NCBI GenBank assembly: GCA_964497495.1
Contig: CAZCCZ010000006.1
Coordinates: 48,837 to 112,836, forward strand
DNA length: 64,000 bases
Direction: 5' to 3'
Source of the DNA: CAXXOK01 sp964497495
GTDB lineage: Bacteria; Bacillota; Clostridia; Christensenellales; Aristaeellaceae
Shown: positions 23,794 through 32,591 of the stretch, one piece after another
Layout: every line of letters begins with the position of its first letter
Position numbering within the stretch: position 1 is the stretch's first letter
The notes under the pieces: generated by a model
What the model saw: only the letters and a program-made list of their open reading frames with translations
Databases searched by the model: none
What the model was told of the DNA's origin: nothing
Translations under genes and position numbers: made by a program

Positions 23794-26760
23794 ATGCAGA
23801 GGGGAAAACGGGGCAGAGCTAAAACCTATGATTCGGATTCCCTGATGGCCAGGAGCGTGACCGGCATTCTGCTGATCGCGGTAGGCGTTGTGGCGCTCAT
23901 ATCCATTGTGGGCGGTATCCAGGGCACGGTGTTCGCCTATATCAGGCTGACCATGCAGGGGCTGGGCGGAGCGCTGTGCCTCGGTATCCCGGTGCTTTTC
24001 ATCTGGGGCGGCGCGCTGATCGCTTTTTCGGCATACCGGCGCGCGCCCGTGCGCCCGCTGCTGCTGACGATCGTTCTGTACCTATGCGTGCTGGGCATGT
24101 TCGACCTGCTCAGCAAGGTGGGCACGGCTTCGCTGATGGAACGCGCGGTACAGCACAATAACGAGCTTACGCCGCCCGCGTCCGACGCGGACGGGTATTG
24201 GGAGATCATCACGGCGGGGTACTATTTGAGTGGCATGAGCGGCGCTTTTGGCGGTGCCGTCGGTATGGCGACCGCCTGGCCGCTCTGGACGTACGTGGGC
24301 GTCACCGGCGGCGTGGTGATCCTGGCCATCCTCTGTCTGGCGTGCGTTCTGTTCGTCTTCAAGTTCGATATCGTGGGTACCGTGCGCGGTTTCCGGGATC
24401 ATTCCGACCGCCGCATGGAGGAACGGGAACTGCGCAGGCAGCGCAGGACATACGAAAAAGACCTGAGAAAGCAGCAGGCTCAGCAGGAGCAGGCGGTAGC
24501 CGTTGATGCGGACGATCCCCGCCGGCCCGCGTATCTGCGCAAGCAACGCGGGGAACCGCAGGCTGCGGCGCAGGCAAACGCCGCGGCGCCTGCTGGCTAT
24601 CCCCCTGCGCCTTTCGCGGTCGTACCCCCGTTCGCGCAGGGAATGCCGGCGGTTGCCGCCGCGATGCCCGGCCAGCAGACGATGTTCCCTCCCGCGGGCG
24701 GACAGCCCGCCGTGCCTCTGTATGACGAGATGATCGTACCGGAGGTGCCGGAAGGCAGCGCCGTGCCCGCGTGGAAGCTGAAACCTCCTTCCGGCCGAGT
24801 GACGGAACCCGCCGCGCAGGCAACGGATAGGCCGGGCGCGAAAGCCCGGAAGCCCGCAGACCGAGAGACGGACAAGGTACTGGAAAAGATGGAGGCCAAC
24901 CGTAAGCGCAAGGAGATGATCCAGCGACGGCTGGAGGAATCCGGCGCGGCGGAGGAAACCGCGCCCGCGAGCGAAACCCAGGCTTATACGTTGGACGAGG
25001 CGAGGCTGCAGCGCGCGGCCCGGCAGACGCGGCAGGGCATGACGCGGGAGCAGATCGCCTACGCCAACCAGACCGCTGGCTACAGGCCGCCCGAAGCAGA
25101 CGATAGGAATGCCGGAAGCGGCAGCGCCACGGCACAGGACCCCTATTCGGCGTATAAGAAACCGTCCGTCCGCGCGGACGAACCGGCCCGGGCCGAAGCC
25201 CAGCGGGCGGATGTGCCGTACCTCAAGCTGGTGAAAAGCGAACGGCAGACGGCGGCCGAACCGAAAAACACGTCCGGTAGAGCATCCGGTAAAACTCAGA
25301 AATCCTACCCGTACCCGATGATCGAGCTTTTGAATTTGCAAACGCAGATCCAGCCGGATACGCGGGAGCAGGATCGCGCCAACGTGGAAAAGCTGGAACT
25401 GACGCTGGAAAGCTTCGGCATTCCCGCGCGTGTGCAGCGCGTTACCCACGGGCCCGCGGTCACCCGTTTCGAACTGGGGCTTTCGTCCAGCGGCATCAAC
25501 GTGCGGCGCATCATGAACATCGCGGACAACATCGCGCTGGAAATGGCGGCTAACGGCGGCGTGCGCATCGAAGTGCCGATACCGGGCACGAACCTGTTCG
25601 GCGTGGAAGTTCCCAACCAGGAGATTACCGACGTATCGCTGGCCGAGGTATTGACCAGCGTGGAAATGACCAAGGCGAAGTCCCCGCTCTCCGTGGCGCT
25701 GGGCAAGGATATCGCGGGAAGGCCCGTGATCTGCGACCTGGCCAAGATGCCGCATCTGCTGATCGCCGGGCAGACGGGCAGCGGTAAGTCCGTGTGCATC
25801 AACTCCATCATCAACAGCCTCCTGTTCCGCTCCTCGCCGGAAGAGGTGCGCATGATCATGATCGACCCCAAGGTGGTGGAATTGCAGGGTTACAACCGCG
25901 TGCCGCATTTGCTGATCCCCGTGGTGAGCGACCCGCACAAGGCCTCCGGCGCACTGGCGTGGGCCGTGCAGGAAATGCTGGACCGTTACCACAAAATGCA
26001 GAGCAAGGGCGTGCGCGAGTTGACCGCCTACAACGCCAAGGTGACCGGCGACGAGCCGAAGCTTCCGCGCATCGTCATCATCATTGACGAGCTGTCCGAC
26101 CTGATGATCGCCTGCAAGAAGGAAGTGGAGGAGAGCATCATCCGGCTGGCGCAACTGGCGCGCGCGGCGGGCATCCACGTGGTGGTGGCTACGCAGCGTC
26201 CCACGGTCAACGTGATCACCGGCCTCATCAAGGCCAACATCCCCTCACGCATCGCCTTCGCGGTTTCCTCCAGCATCGACAGCCGCACCATTCTGGATAT
26301 GAACGGCGCGGAAAAGCTGCTGGGTCGCGGCGATATGTTCTACTATCCTACGGGCGCGAAAGCCCCGCTGCGCGTACAGGGCTGCTACGTAAGCGACCAG
26401 GAAATCGCCAACATCGTGGAGTACATCGGCAACAACTCGGAGCCGGATTACGACGAAAGCATCAACGAGGTCATGGAAAGCCCCGCATCGGACGAAAACG
26501 ACGCCGACGCGGACGGCGGCGACGACGGCGGCGAACTGGACGACCGCCTGCAGGAGGCCATCGAAATGGTGCTGACCGACGGACAGGCGAGCATCAGCAT
26601 GCTCCAGCGCCGGATGAAAATCGGCTACGCACGTGCGGGCAGGCTGATCGACGATATGGCCGCCCGCGGCATCGTAAGCAAGAGCGCGGGCAGCAAACCC
26701 CGCGAGATCCTGATGTCTTATGAACAGTACGTACAGCAGAAGGATGCCCTGCTACGGTAG
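23794..26760 (+). CDS. ftsK: DNA translocase FtsK/SpoIIIE
   Basis: 988-residue septal DNA pump. Four transmembrane helices lie within residues 20-195. A long Ala/Gln/Pro-rich linker runs from about 200 to 500. The motor domain follows, with FELGLSSSGINVRRIMNIADNIAL, the Walker A GQTGSGKS near residue 660 and the Walker B IIIDELSDLM. The C-terminal winged-helix gamma domain (SISMLQRRMKIGYARAGRLIDDMAARGIV) recognises polar DNA sequences. GGAGGG precedes ATG 23794. It moves chromosome DNA through the closing division septum, or into a forespore if the organism sporulates. Length is at the upper end for Firmicutes because of the linker. Confidence 0.95.
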   Translation: MQRGKRGRAKTYDSDSLMARSVTGILLIAVGVVALISIVGGIQGTVFAYIRLTMQGLGGALCLGIPVLFIWGGALIAFSAYRRAPVRPLLLTIVLYLCVLGMFDLLSKVGTASLMERAVQHNNELTPPASDADGYWEIITAGYYLSGMSGAFGGAVGMATAWPLWTYVGVTGGVVILAILCLACVLFVFKFDIVGTVRGFRDHSDRRMEERELRRQRRTYEKDLRKQQAQQEQAVAVDADDPRRPAYLRKQRGEPQAAAQANAAAPAGYPPAPFAVVPPFAQGMPAVAAAMPGQQTMFPPAGGQPAVPLYDEMIVPEVPEGSAVPAWKLKPPSGRVTEPAAQATDRPGAKARKPADRETDKVLEKMEANRKRKEMIQRRLEESGAAEETAPASETQAYTLDEARLQRAARQTRQGMTREQIAYANQTAGYRPPEADDRNAGSGSATAQDPYSAYKKPSVRADEPARAEAQRADVPYLKLVKSERQTAAEPKNTSGRASGKTQKSYPYPMIELLNLQTQIQPDTREQDRANVEKLELTLESFGIPARVQRVTHGPAVTRFELGLSSSGINVRRIMNIADNIALEMAANGGVRIEVPIPGTNLFGVEVPNQEITDVSLAEVLTSVEMTKAKSPLSVALGKDIAGRPVICDLAKMPHLLIAGQTGSGKSVCINSIINSLLFRSSPEEVRMIMIDPKVVELQGYNRVPHLLIPVVSDPHKASGALAWAVQEMLDRYHKMQSKGVRELTAYNAKVTGDEPKLPRIVIIIDELSDLMIACKKEVEESIIRLAQLARAAGIHVVVATQRPTVNVITGLIKANIPSRIAFAVSSSIDSRTILDMNGAEKLLGRGDMFYYPTGAKAPLRVQGCYVSDQEIANIVEYIGNNSEPDYDESINEVMESPASDENDADADGGDDGGELDDRLQEAIEMVLTDGQASISMLQRRMKIGYARAGRLIDDMAARGIVSKSAGSKPREILMSYEQYVQQKDALLR

Positions 26761-26778
26761 GCGCTGAAAGCGCGCGTT

Positions 26779-26800
26779 AGGGAAGGGTAGACCCTTCCCT
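26779..26800 (+). terminator. Terminator-like inverted repeat after ftsK
   Basis: AGGGAAGGGT (26779-26788) and ACCCTTCCCT (26791-26800) are perfect complements separated by two bases. The T-tract is poor (TGCCTATTCT), so termination efficiency is uncertain. Confidence 0.55.
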
Positions 26801-26874
26801 TGCCTATTCTCGAAGATTATTGGAAAGTATTCTTTATAATCACCGCAGGTAGGAAGATGCCGTATCTGAGGATG

Positions 26875-27030
26875 CGGGCAGGGGCATTTCGGTTGCCCCT
26901 GCCTCCCCCGGGCGCTTCCTTAGTTGACGGATGTCTATGTTTATAAAGGTATTGCACCTGCAGGCACAAGGGAACCGTGCCTGTGGGTACGGGCAGGGGC
27001 TTTCCGCTCGCCCCTGCACCCTTCGGGTTG
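26875..27030 (+). repeat. Duplicated intergenic hairpin element
   Basis: Two related copies about 115 bp apart. Copy A has stem GGCAGGGGC/GCCCCTGCC (26877-26885, 26895-26903). Copy B has GCAGGGGC/GCCCCTGC (26993-27000, 27010-27017). Both have 9-nt loops containing TTTC or TTCGG-like cores, are preceded by CGG and are followed by CC-rich sequence ending in CTTTAG or CCTTAG. Between them sits CAGGCAC/GTGCCTG. They look like members of a repeat family rather than terminators. Confidence 0.6.
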
Positions 27031-27224
27031 CCTCTTTAGCTTATAATCTTTTCTGCTGATTCAGGAAATGTGCCCTGCGGGGCACACGCTTCCCTTCGGT
27101 GCCTTTGGTCGCGCCCGAAGGCGCGATTATCCTTACGTATAGACCACCGGGCAAAAAGTGATACCGCAGGGACCAAAAAGAAGACAGACAATCGTGAAGT
27201 AAATTTGCCACAACGAAGCAAGAA

Positions 27225-27275
27225 GGGGTTCCCGGGGACTTGCGTCCCCGGGTTGCGCCGAAGGCGCGAAACCCC
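27225..27275 (+). repeat. Nested inverted repeat (three-way junction) upstream of hisS promoter
   Basis: The outer stem GGGGTT (27225-27230)/AACCCC (27270-27275) encloses a 9-bp hairpin CCCGGGGAC/GTCCCCGGG (27231-27252, loop TTGC) and a 5-bp hairpin GCGCC/GGCGC (27255-27267). It lies 8 bp upstream of the -35 box. No T-tract follows. Confidence 0.6.
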
Positions 27276-27283
27276 CTTCCGGC

Positions 27284-27313
27284 TTGACAATGCGAAGAAC
27301 CCGCGTGTATAAT
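27284..27313 (+). promoter_or_regulatory. Consensus sigma-A promoter of hisS-aspS
   Basis: Perfect TTGACA (27284-27289) and perfect TATAAT (27308-27313) with an 18-bp spacer. The predicted 5' leader is only about 25 nt, which leaves no room for a T-box. Confidence 0.85.
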
Positions 27314-27345
27314 CCACAATAACCCCCGTTGTAGAGGTGAATTGG

Positions 27346-28641
27346 ATGTTAACGAGAATTCCCAAGGGAACCAAGGACGTGCTTCCCGAGGAAACCGCGC
27401 GGTTTCAGGCGTTGGAAACGCTGATGCGCGAAAAAGCGAGGCTGGCGGGCTATCAGGAGATACGCACGCCGGTCTTCGAGCATACGGAGCTTTTCGTGCG
27501 CTCCGTGGGCGCTTCCAGCGATGTGGTCCGCAAGGAAATGTACACTTTCAACGATAAGGGCGACCGTTCCATCACACTCAAGCCGGAGAGCACGGCGGGC
27601 GTGGTGCGCGCCTTTATCGAAAGCGGGTTGTATGCGCAGGCGCTGCCCGCGAAGTTCTACTACCTGTACGCGCCGCACTTCCGGTACGAATCCCCACAGG
27701 CGGGACGGCTGCGCGAGCATCACCAGTTCGGCATGGAGTGCTTCGGGGCCAGGGAAGCCTCCGTGGACGCGGAACTGATCCTGACCGCCATGGACGTGCT
27801 GCAAAGCATCGGGCTCAAGGGCCTTACCCTGCGCATCAATTCCATCGGTTGTCCGGTGTGCAGGCCCGCTTACCAGCAGAAGCTGCGGGAATACCTGAAA
27901 ACCAAGACGGACAAGCTGTGCAGGGACTGCGTGGAACGCGCGGAAACCAACCCGCTGCGTGTGCTGGACTGTAAAAACGAATCCTGCCAGGCGGAGCTGA
28001 AAGACGCGCCGCGCATGATTAACGAGCTTTGCGACGAGTGCCGGGAGCACTTCGACGATCTCAAGCGGTTTCTGGACATCGCGAAGGTTCCCTACATCGT
28101 GGACACGGGCATCGTGCGCGGGCTGGACTATTATACCAAGACCGTGTTCGAACTGACGACCGACACACCCAACGGCACCATGACGGCCTGTGGCGGCGGC
28201 CGTTACGACAGGCTGGTGGAGGAAATCGGCGGGCCGGATATCCCGGCGGTAGGCTTCGGCATGGGCATGGAGCGCGTGATGCTGCTGCTGGACCTGCTGC
28301 CGGAGGAAGAACGGAAACTGGCGGTTAAGAGCAGCGCTCCGGACGTGTTCGTAGCCGGCCTCAACCGGGCGCTGGCCGGGAACGCCTTCGAGCTTACGCT
28401 GGCCTTCCGCAGGGCCGGGCTGAAGGCGGATATGGATCACGCGGGCAGGAGCCTGAAAGCGCAGTTCAAGTATGCGGATAAGCTGGGCGCGGCCTACGTG
28501 GCGGTGCTGGGAGACGAGGAGATCGCCAAGGGCGTCGCGAAGCTGCGCGACATGAAAACCAAAGAAGAAAAGGATGTTTCGCTGTCGGACGCGCCGGATG
28601 TGCTCAAGGCGCTCATGAACGGGCGGAGCAAGGAGGAGTAA
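27346..28641 (+). CDS. hisS: Histidyl-tRNA synthetase
   Basis: 431-residue class II aminoacyl-tRNA synthetase charging tRNA-His. Motif 1 surroundings (GTKDVLPEE...YQEIRTPVFEHTELF), motif 2 (FYYLYAPHFRYESPQAGRLREHHQFGMECFG), the HisA motif GLDYYTKTVFEL and motif 3 (GGGRYDRLVEEIGGPDIPAVGFGMGMERV) are all present, with a C-terminal anticodon-binding domain. AGAGGTG (27334-27339) lies 6 nt before ATG 27346; an in-frame GTG at 27337 overlaps that ribosome site and is less likely. It is followed after 5 nt by aspS, a common pairing in Firmicutes. Confidence 0.96.
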   Translation: MLTRIPKGTKDVLPEETARFQALETLMREKARLAGYQEIRTPVFEHTELFVRSVGASSDVVRKEMYTFNDKGDRSITLKPESTAGVVRAFIESGLYAQALPAKFYYLYAPHFRYESPQAGRLREHHQFGMECFGAREASVDAELILTAMDVLQSIGLKGLTLRINSIGCPVCRPAYQQKLREYLKTKTDKLCRDCVERAETNPLRVLDCKNESCQAELKDAPRMINELCDECREHFDDLKRFLDIAKVPYIVDTGIVRGLDYYTKTVFELTTDTPNGTMTACGGGRYDRLVEEIGGPDIPAVGFGMGMERVMLLLDLLPEEERKLAVKSSAPDVFVAGLNRALAGNAFELTLAFRRAGLKADMDHAGRSLKAQFKYADKLGAAYVAVLGDEEIAKGVAKLRDMKTKEEKDVSLSDAPDVLKALMNGRSKEE

Positions 28642-28646
28642 AACCC

Positions 28647-30419
28647 ATGGCGAGCCTGAAACGGACGCATATGTGCGGCGAGGTGCTTTCCGGCGAGATC
28701 GGTAAACGGGTAGTGCTCAAGGGGTGGGTGCAGCGCTCCCGCAACCTCGGCGGCCTGATTTTTATCTGGCTGCGCGACCGAACCGGCATCGTGCAGGCGG
28801 TTTTCGATTCCACCGTACTGAACGGCGATACCTTTGCGCTGGCGGAGAGCCTGCGCGGGGAATACGTGGTGCAGGTAACCGGTACGGTGCGCGCGCGCGC
28901 CGCCGAATCCGTGAACCAGAATATGAAGACCGGCACCGTGGAAGTGGCCGCCGACGGGCTTTCCGTGCTCAACCAGAGCAAGACCCCGCCCATCTATATC
29001 GAGGACGGGACGAACGAGCAGGAGGCGCTGCGCCTTAAGTACCGTTACCTCGATTTGCGCCGTCCCAGCCTGCAGAACATGCTGCAGTTCCGCCACAGGG
29101 TTATTAAGTGCCTTCGGGATTACATCGATACGCAGGGTTTCGTCGAAGTGGAAACGCCCATCCTCACCAAGTCCACGCCGGAGGGCGCGCGGGACTATCT
29201 GGTGCCGTACCGCCAGAAGCCGGGGCTTTTCTACGCCCTGCCGCAAAGCCCGCAAATTTACAAGCAATTGCTGATGCTGGCCGGGCTGGACCGGTATTAT
29301 CAGGTCGCGCGCTGCTTCCGGGACGAGGACGGCCGCGCCGACCGCCAGCCGGAGTTTACCCAGTTCGATATGGAAATGAGCTTTATCGAGCCGGAGGACA
29401 TCCAGACCGTGGTGGAAGGCGCGTACGTGCGCGTGTTTAAGGAAGTCATGGGCGTGGAACTCAGCCTGCCGCTCAGACGCCTGACCTGGCGGGACGCCAT
29501 GGCGCGCTTCGGCAGCGATAAGCCGGACACCCGCTTCGGCATGGAGATCATGGACGTAAGCGAGACGGTGCGCGGCTGCGGCTTCACCGTGTTTGAAAAC
29601 GCGCTGGAAAACAGCCAGACTGTGTGCGCCATCTGCGCCAAGGGCGCGGGAAGCCTGAGCCGCAAGGAGTTCGACGCGCTGGGCGAGTTCGCGAAGACCT
29701 ACCACGTCAAAGGGCTGGCCTGGGCCGCCCCCGGCGCGGACGGTTCGGTGCGCGGCAGCTTCGTGAAGGCCATGCAGGGCGACAGCCTGCAAAAGCTGCT
29801 GACTAAAACGGGCTGCGAAGCCGGGGACGCGCTGTTCGTCATCGCGGATAAGCGGCTGGTGGCACTGACCGCCATGGGCCAGCTTCGACTGCGGCTGGGC
29901 AAGGAATTGAAACTGATCGACACCTCCCGTTACGATCTGCTGTGGATCACGGAATTCCCGCTGCTGGCCTGGAGCGAGGAAGAAAACCGCTTCGTGGCGG
30001 AACACCACCCGTTCACCGCCGTGATGGACGAGGACGTGCCTCTGATGGAAACCGACCCCGGCGCGGTGCGCGCGAAATCCTACGACCTGGTTTTCAACGG
30101 CGTGGAGATGGGCAGCGGTTCCATCCGCATCCACCAGAGCGAACTGCAGGCCAAGATGTTCGACCTGATCGGGCTTACGAAGGAGGAGGCGCAGGAGAAG
30201 TTCGGCTTCCTGCTGGAAGCCTTCCAGTACGGCACCCCGCCGCACGGCGGCTTCGCCTTCGGCATCGACCGCCTCGTGATGATCCTTTCCGGCGCGGACA
30301 GCCTGAGGGACGTGCTGGCCTTCCCGAAAATCCAGAGCGGCGTTTGCCTGATGATGGATACGCCCGCCCCCGTGCAGCAGGAACAACTCAACGCCCTGAA
30401 AATCAAGGCGGGCGAATAG
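28647..30419 (+). CDS. aspS: Aspartyl-tRNA synthetase
   Basis: 590-residue class II synthetase of the bacterial type. The N-terminal OB-fold anticodon domain (KGWVQRSRNLGGLIFIWLRDRTG) is followed by catalytic motifs including FVEVETPILTKSTPEGARDYLVPYR, QSPQIYKQLLMLAGLDRYYQVARCFRDED and GTPPHGGFAFGIDRLVMIL. The GAD insertion domain typical of bacterial AspRS lies in the middle. AAGGAGG is just upstream of ATG 28647. Whether it is discriminating or also charges tRNA-Asn cannot be decided from sequence here. Confidence 0.96.
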   Translation: MASLKRTHMCGEVLSGEIGKRVVLKGWVQRSRNLGGLIFIWLRDRTGIVQAVFDSTVLNGDTFALAESLRGEYVVQVTGTVRARAAESVNQNMKTGTVEVAADGLSVLNQSKTPPIYIEDGTNEQEALRLKYRYLDLRRPSLQNMLQFRHRVIKCLRDYIDTQGFVEVETPILTKSTPEGARDYLVPYRQKPGLFYALPQSPQIYKQLLMLAGLDRYYQVARCFRDEDGRADRQPEFTQFDMEMSFIEPEDIQTVVEGAYVRVFKEVMGVELSLPLRRLTWRDAMARFGSDKPDTRFGMEIMDVSETVRGCGFTVFENALENSQTVCAICAKGAGSLSRKEFDALGEFAKTYHVKGLAWAAPGADGSVRGSFVKAMQGDSLQKLLTKTGCEAGDALFVIADKRLVALTAMGQLRLRLGKELKLIDTSRYDLLWITEFPLLAWSEEENRFVAEHHPFTAVMDEDVPLMETDPGAVRAKSYDLVFNGVEMGSGSIRIHQSELQAKMFDLIGLTKEEAQEKFGFLLEAFQYGTPPHGGFAFGIDRLVMILSGADSLRDVLAFPKIQSGVCLMMDTPAPVQQEQLNALKIKAGE

Positions 30420-30593
30420 CCCGGACGAAACGAACGAACACGATCTTCGGCGGCCCGGCCCCGCGCCGTCGCCACGGAAACCCCGGCGCCCGTTGCGCCC
30501 CGGTTCCTGCGGCGCGCGCGGCGCCGGGCCGCTTTCGGTTCCCGGCGGCAACACGCCGCGCGGGGCGGCATGCCATTATTTACGCGGGCGGCG

Positions 30594-30622
30594 TTGTCAA
30601 GCCTATGAAAATCTGTTATACT
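30594..30622 (+). promoter_or_regulatory. Promoter of the Gls24-nusB operon
   Basis: TTGTCA (30594-30599), a 17-bp spacer and TATACT (30617-30622), 38 nt before the Gls24 start. The preceding 170 bp after aspS are very GC-rich, with a long stem CCCGGCGCC/GGCGCCGGG (30482-30490, 30520-30528) but no T-tract. Confidence 0.7.
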
Positions 30623-30659
30623 ACGCATTGGAAACCATGAACCATAGGAGGTGCGTAGC

Positions 30660-31376
30660 ATGGCTGCAAAGAAGGACAACCTGCCTTTGAGCCTGCGCAA
30701 GGATGATGATTCCACCGGAACCATCACCTATGCCAACGAAGTCATCGCGATCATTGCGGGCGTAGCCGCCAACGAGGTGGAAGGCATCGCGGGTATGTGC
30801 ACCAGCGGCGGCATTACCGAGGTTTTTGGTCGCAACCGTAATATCACCAAGGGCGTAAAGGTCGAAATCGGTTCGGAAGAAGCTTCCGTGGATCTGTTCG
30901 TGATCGTGGAGTACGGCACGCCCATCCAGACGGCCGCCCTCAACGTACAGGAAAACGTGCGCAAGGCCATCGAGACCATGACGGGGCTGCACGTGGTGCG
31001 CGTGGACGTTCACGTACAGGGCGTGAGCTTTGAGAAGGAAAAGAAGGAAGCGCAGGCCAGTTTAGCCAGCGCGGAACTGGAAAAGGTGACCGACGGCAGG
31101 CCGGACGGGGAGAAGCCGCCGGAACCGCCGAAGGAAAAGAAGGCGGCGAAGGACGCGCCCCAGCCGGAGCGCACGGCGCCGGACCACGACAGGGCACCGG
31201 AACTCGCGCCGGAACCGGAACCGGCCGCGGAAACCGACGACGAAGCCGCGCCCGAAGCGGACGCCCAGCCCGGAGAGCCGAAAGAGGCCCGGGGCAAAGA
31301 CCGTAAGAAAAAAAAGACGGCAGCGGAACCCTCCGGCGAAGCCGGGGAGAGCGCCGGGCCCGAACAGGACGAATAA
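30660..31376 (+). CDS. Asp23/Gls24 family envelope stress protein
   Basis: 238 residues. The N-terminal Gls24 domain (about 15-130) has the signature GTITYANEVIAIIAGVAANEVEGIAGM and VRKAIETMTGLHVVRVDVHVQGVSFEKE. The C-terminal 100 residues are a low-complexity Pro/Glu/Ala/Lys-rich tail not found in typical members of about 130-150 residues. Asp23 proteins form assemblies at the membrane through the AmaP anchor, which is encoded next. AGGAGG (30646-30651) lies 8 nt before ATG 30660. In Clostridia this gene commonly precedes nusB, as here. Confidence 0.88.
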   Translation: MAAKKDNLPLSLRKDDDSTGTITYANEVIAIIAGVAANEVEGIAGMCTSGGITEVFGRNRNITKGVKVEIGSEEASVDLFVIVEYGTPIQTAALNVQENVRKAIETMTGLHVVRVDVHVQGVSFEKEKKEAQASLASAELEKVTDGRPDGEKPPEPPKEKKAAKDAPQPERTAPDHDRAPELAPEPEPAAETDDEAAPEADAQPGEPKEARGKDRKKKKTAAEPSGEAGESAGPEQDE

Positions 31377-31379
31377 AAT

Positions 31380-31410
31380 CGGCCCGAGAGGCGGAAGCCT
31401 TTCGGGCCTA
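31380..31410 (+). promoter_or_regulatory. Intercistronic hairpin between Gls24 and AmaP genes
   Basis: GGCCCGA (31381-31387) pairs with TCGGGCC around an inner AGGC-GGAA-GCCT hairpin. No long T-run follows, so it is more likely a processing, attenuation or stability element than a full terminator. Confidence 0.5.
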
Positions 31411-31438
31411 AGGCTTGTACCGGCAGGGAGGGATTCTT

Positions 31439-32338
31439 GTGAGATTTAAGGTCGTCGATCGCGTTCTGGCCGCATTTTCAGGCCTGATCGTTCTGGTAAT
31501 CGGCATCGGCCTGTTCGTTTTCGGCTCCGGCGTGTTCCCGTTCAGGCTGGACGTTTCCTTTCTGGAACAGACGTACGGTTTCTGGCAGCGCGCGGCCATG
31601 GTGGTCGTCGCGGTCGCGCTTTGCGCGGTCGGCCTGCGAAGCTTCTCGCTGCTGTTCCGCTCCGGAAAGGAAAAGGGCTTCATCGCCCAGCACACGGAAT
31701 ACGGCGACCTTAGCATCTCCATGTCCGCCATGGAAAACATGGTGAAGAAATGCGTGGACGCGCACGAGGAACTCAAGGTCTCCGCCACGCGCATCCACCA
31801 CAGCCGGGACGGCGTCGTGGTGAGCATCCGGATATCGCTTGGCAACGGGGTGAACATTCCGCTTACCGTAAGCGCCCTGCAAAAACAGATCAAGCAATAC
31901 ATCACCTCCTGCTCCGGCGTGGACGTGAAGGAAGTACGCGTGATGGTGGAAACCAACAACAGCCTTCCCTCCGCGACGTGCCCCAAAACGACGGACGATA
32001 CCCTGCACGCGGATACGGACGCCGCCGTGAAGGCCGGGGAACTGGTGGAAGGCCTCCGCAACGCCGCGCAGGCTACGGCGACGCAGGCCCCGGAAGCAGC
32101 CGAACCCGACGCAAGAAAGCCGCTGCACCAGCGCCTGTTCCGGCACGAGGATAAACCGCAAACCCTGCCGCCGCCGCCCGCGGAAGCCGCGACGGAGCCG
32201 AAAGGGCCGCAGACGGAAGCGGCGGCTGGCGAACCCGAGGCGATAGCGCCGGCCGCGGAGCCGGAGAAACCCGTCGACTCGGCGGAAGAAACCGCCGGGG
32301 GCGTGGAAACGGACAAGAAAAACGGGGAGGATGCGTAA
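31439..32338 (+). CDS. Alkaline shock membrane anchor protein AmaP-like
   Basis: 299 residues. Two N-terminal transmembrane helices (about 8-28 and 50-70) are followed by a cytoplasmic domain of about 110 residues (GDLSISMSAMENMVKKCV...VDVKEVRVMVET), which matches AmaP/DUF322-like anchors, and a long Glu/Ala/Pro-rich tail from about 185. It anchors Asp23/Gls24 to the membrane. GTG 31439 has GGGAGGG 6 nt upstream. Typical AmaP is 180-200 residues; the extra acidic tail parallels that of the Gls24 partner. Confidence 0.82.
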   Translation: MRFKVVDRVLAAFSGLIVLVIGIGLFVFGSGVFPFRLDVSFLEQTYGFWQRAAMVVVAVALCAVGLRSFSLLFRSGKEKGFIAQHTEYGDLSISMSAMENMVKKCVDAHEELKVSATRIHHSRDGVVVSIRISLGNGVNIPLTVSALQKQIKQYITSCSGVDVKEVRVMVETNNSLPSATCPKTTDDTLHADTDAAVKAGELVEGLRNAAQATATQAPEAAEPDARKPLHQRLFRHEDKPQTLPPPPAEAATEPKGPQTEAAAGEPEAIAPAAEPEKPVDSAEETAGGVETDKKNGEDA

Positions 32339-32569
32339 ATGGATAACCAAAAGGGAAGCGGCTGGTTTTCGATCGGCACCGCGCAATGCGGCCTGCTTCT
32401 GGGCGGCGCGGGCGCGGCCATCGCGTTTATGCTCATTTTTCTCGGCTTTTTCAAGACCCTGCTGGTGGCCGCACTGTTCGCGCTCGGTTACTGGATCGGG
32501 TCTCGGGCGAACAAAGCGGCTTTTATCAAAGGCACGATTAACCGCCTGTTCCCGCCCAAGGGCGAATGA
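32339..32569 (+). CDS. DUF2273 small membrane protein
   Basis: 76 residues with two closely spaced hydrophobic segments (about 14-58) and the typical ending YWIGSRANKAAFIKGTINRLFP. DUF2273 proteins are regular members of Gls24/AmaP operons. The ATG directly abuts the stop of the AmaP gene, indicating coupled translation. No enzymatic role is known. Confidence 0.85.
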   Translation: MDNQKGSGWFSIGTAQCGLLLGGAGAAIAFMLIFLGFFKTLLVAALFALGYWIGSRANKAAFIKGTINRLFPPKGE

Positions 32570-32591
32570 CGCGCGAAACGGAGTGTAACGA

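Larger units (their letters stand above)
26761..27345. other. Hairpin-rich intergenic region between ftsK and hisS
   Basis: 585 bases with no credible gene. It holds at least seven inverted repeats: a terminator-like stem after ftsK (26779-26800), two similar GCAGGGGC hairpins (26877-26903 and 26993-27017) separated by a CAGGCAC/GTGCCTG hairpin (26961-26983), stems at 27069-27086 and 27110-27125, and a three-way-junction-like element at 27225-27275. A consensus promoter follows at 27284-27313. Confidence 0.7.

Noticed and set aside
27157..27170. T-box-like sequence GTGATACCGCAGG upstream of hisS
   Set aside because: It matches the T-box core only partly (the GG that pairs with the tRNA acceptor end is not kept), there is no antiterminator/terminator pair, and the consensus promoter at 27284-27313 lies downstream, so the sequence would not be in the hisS mRNA.
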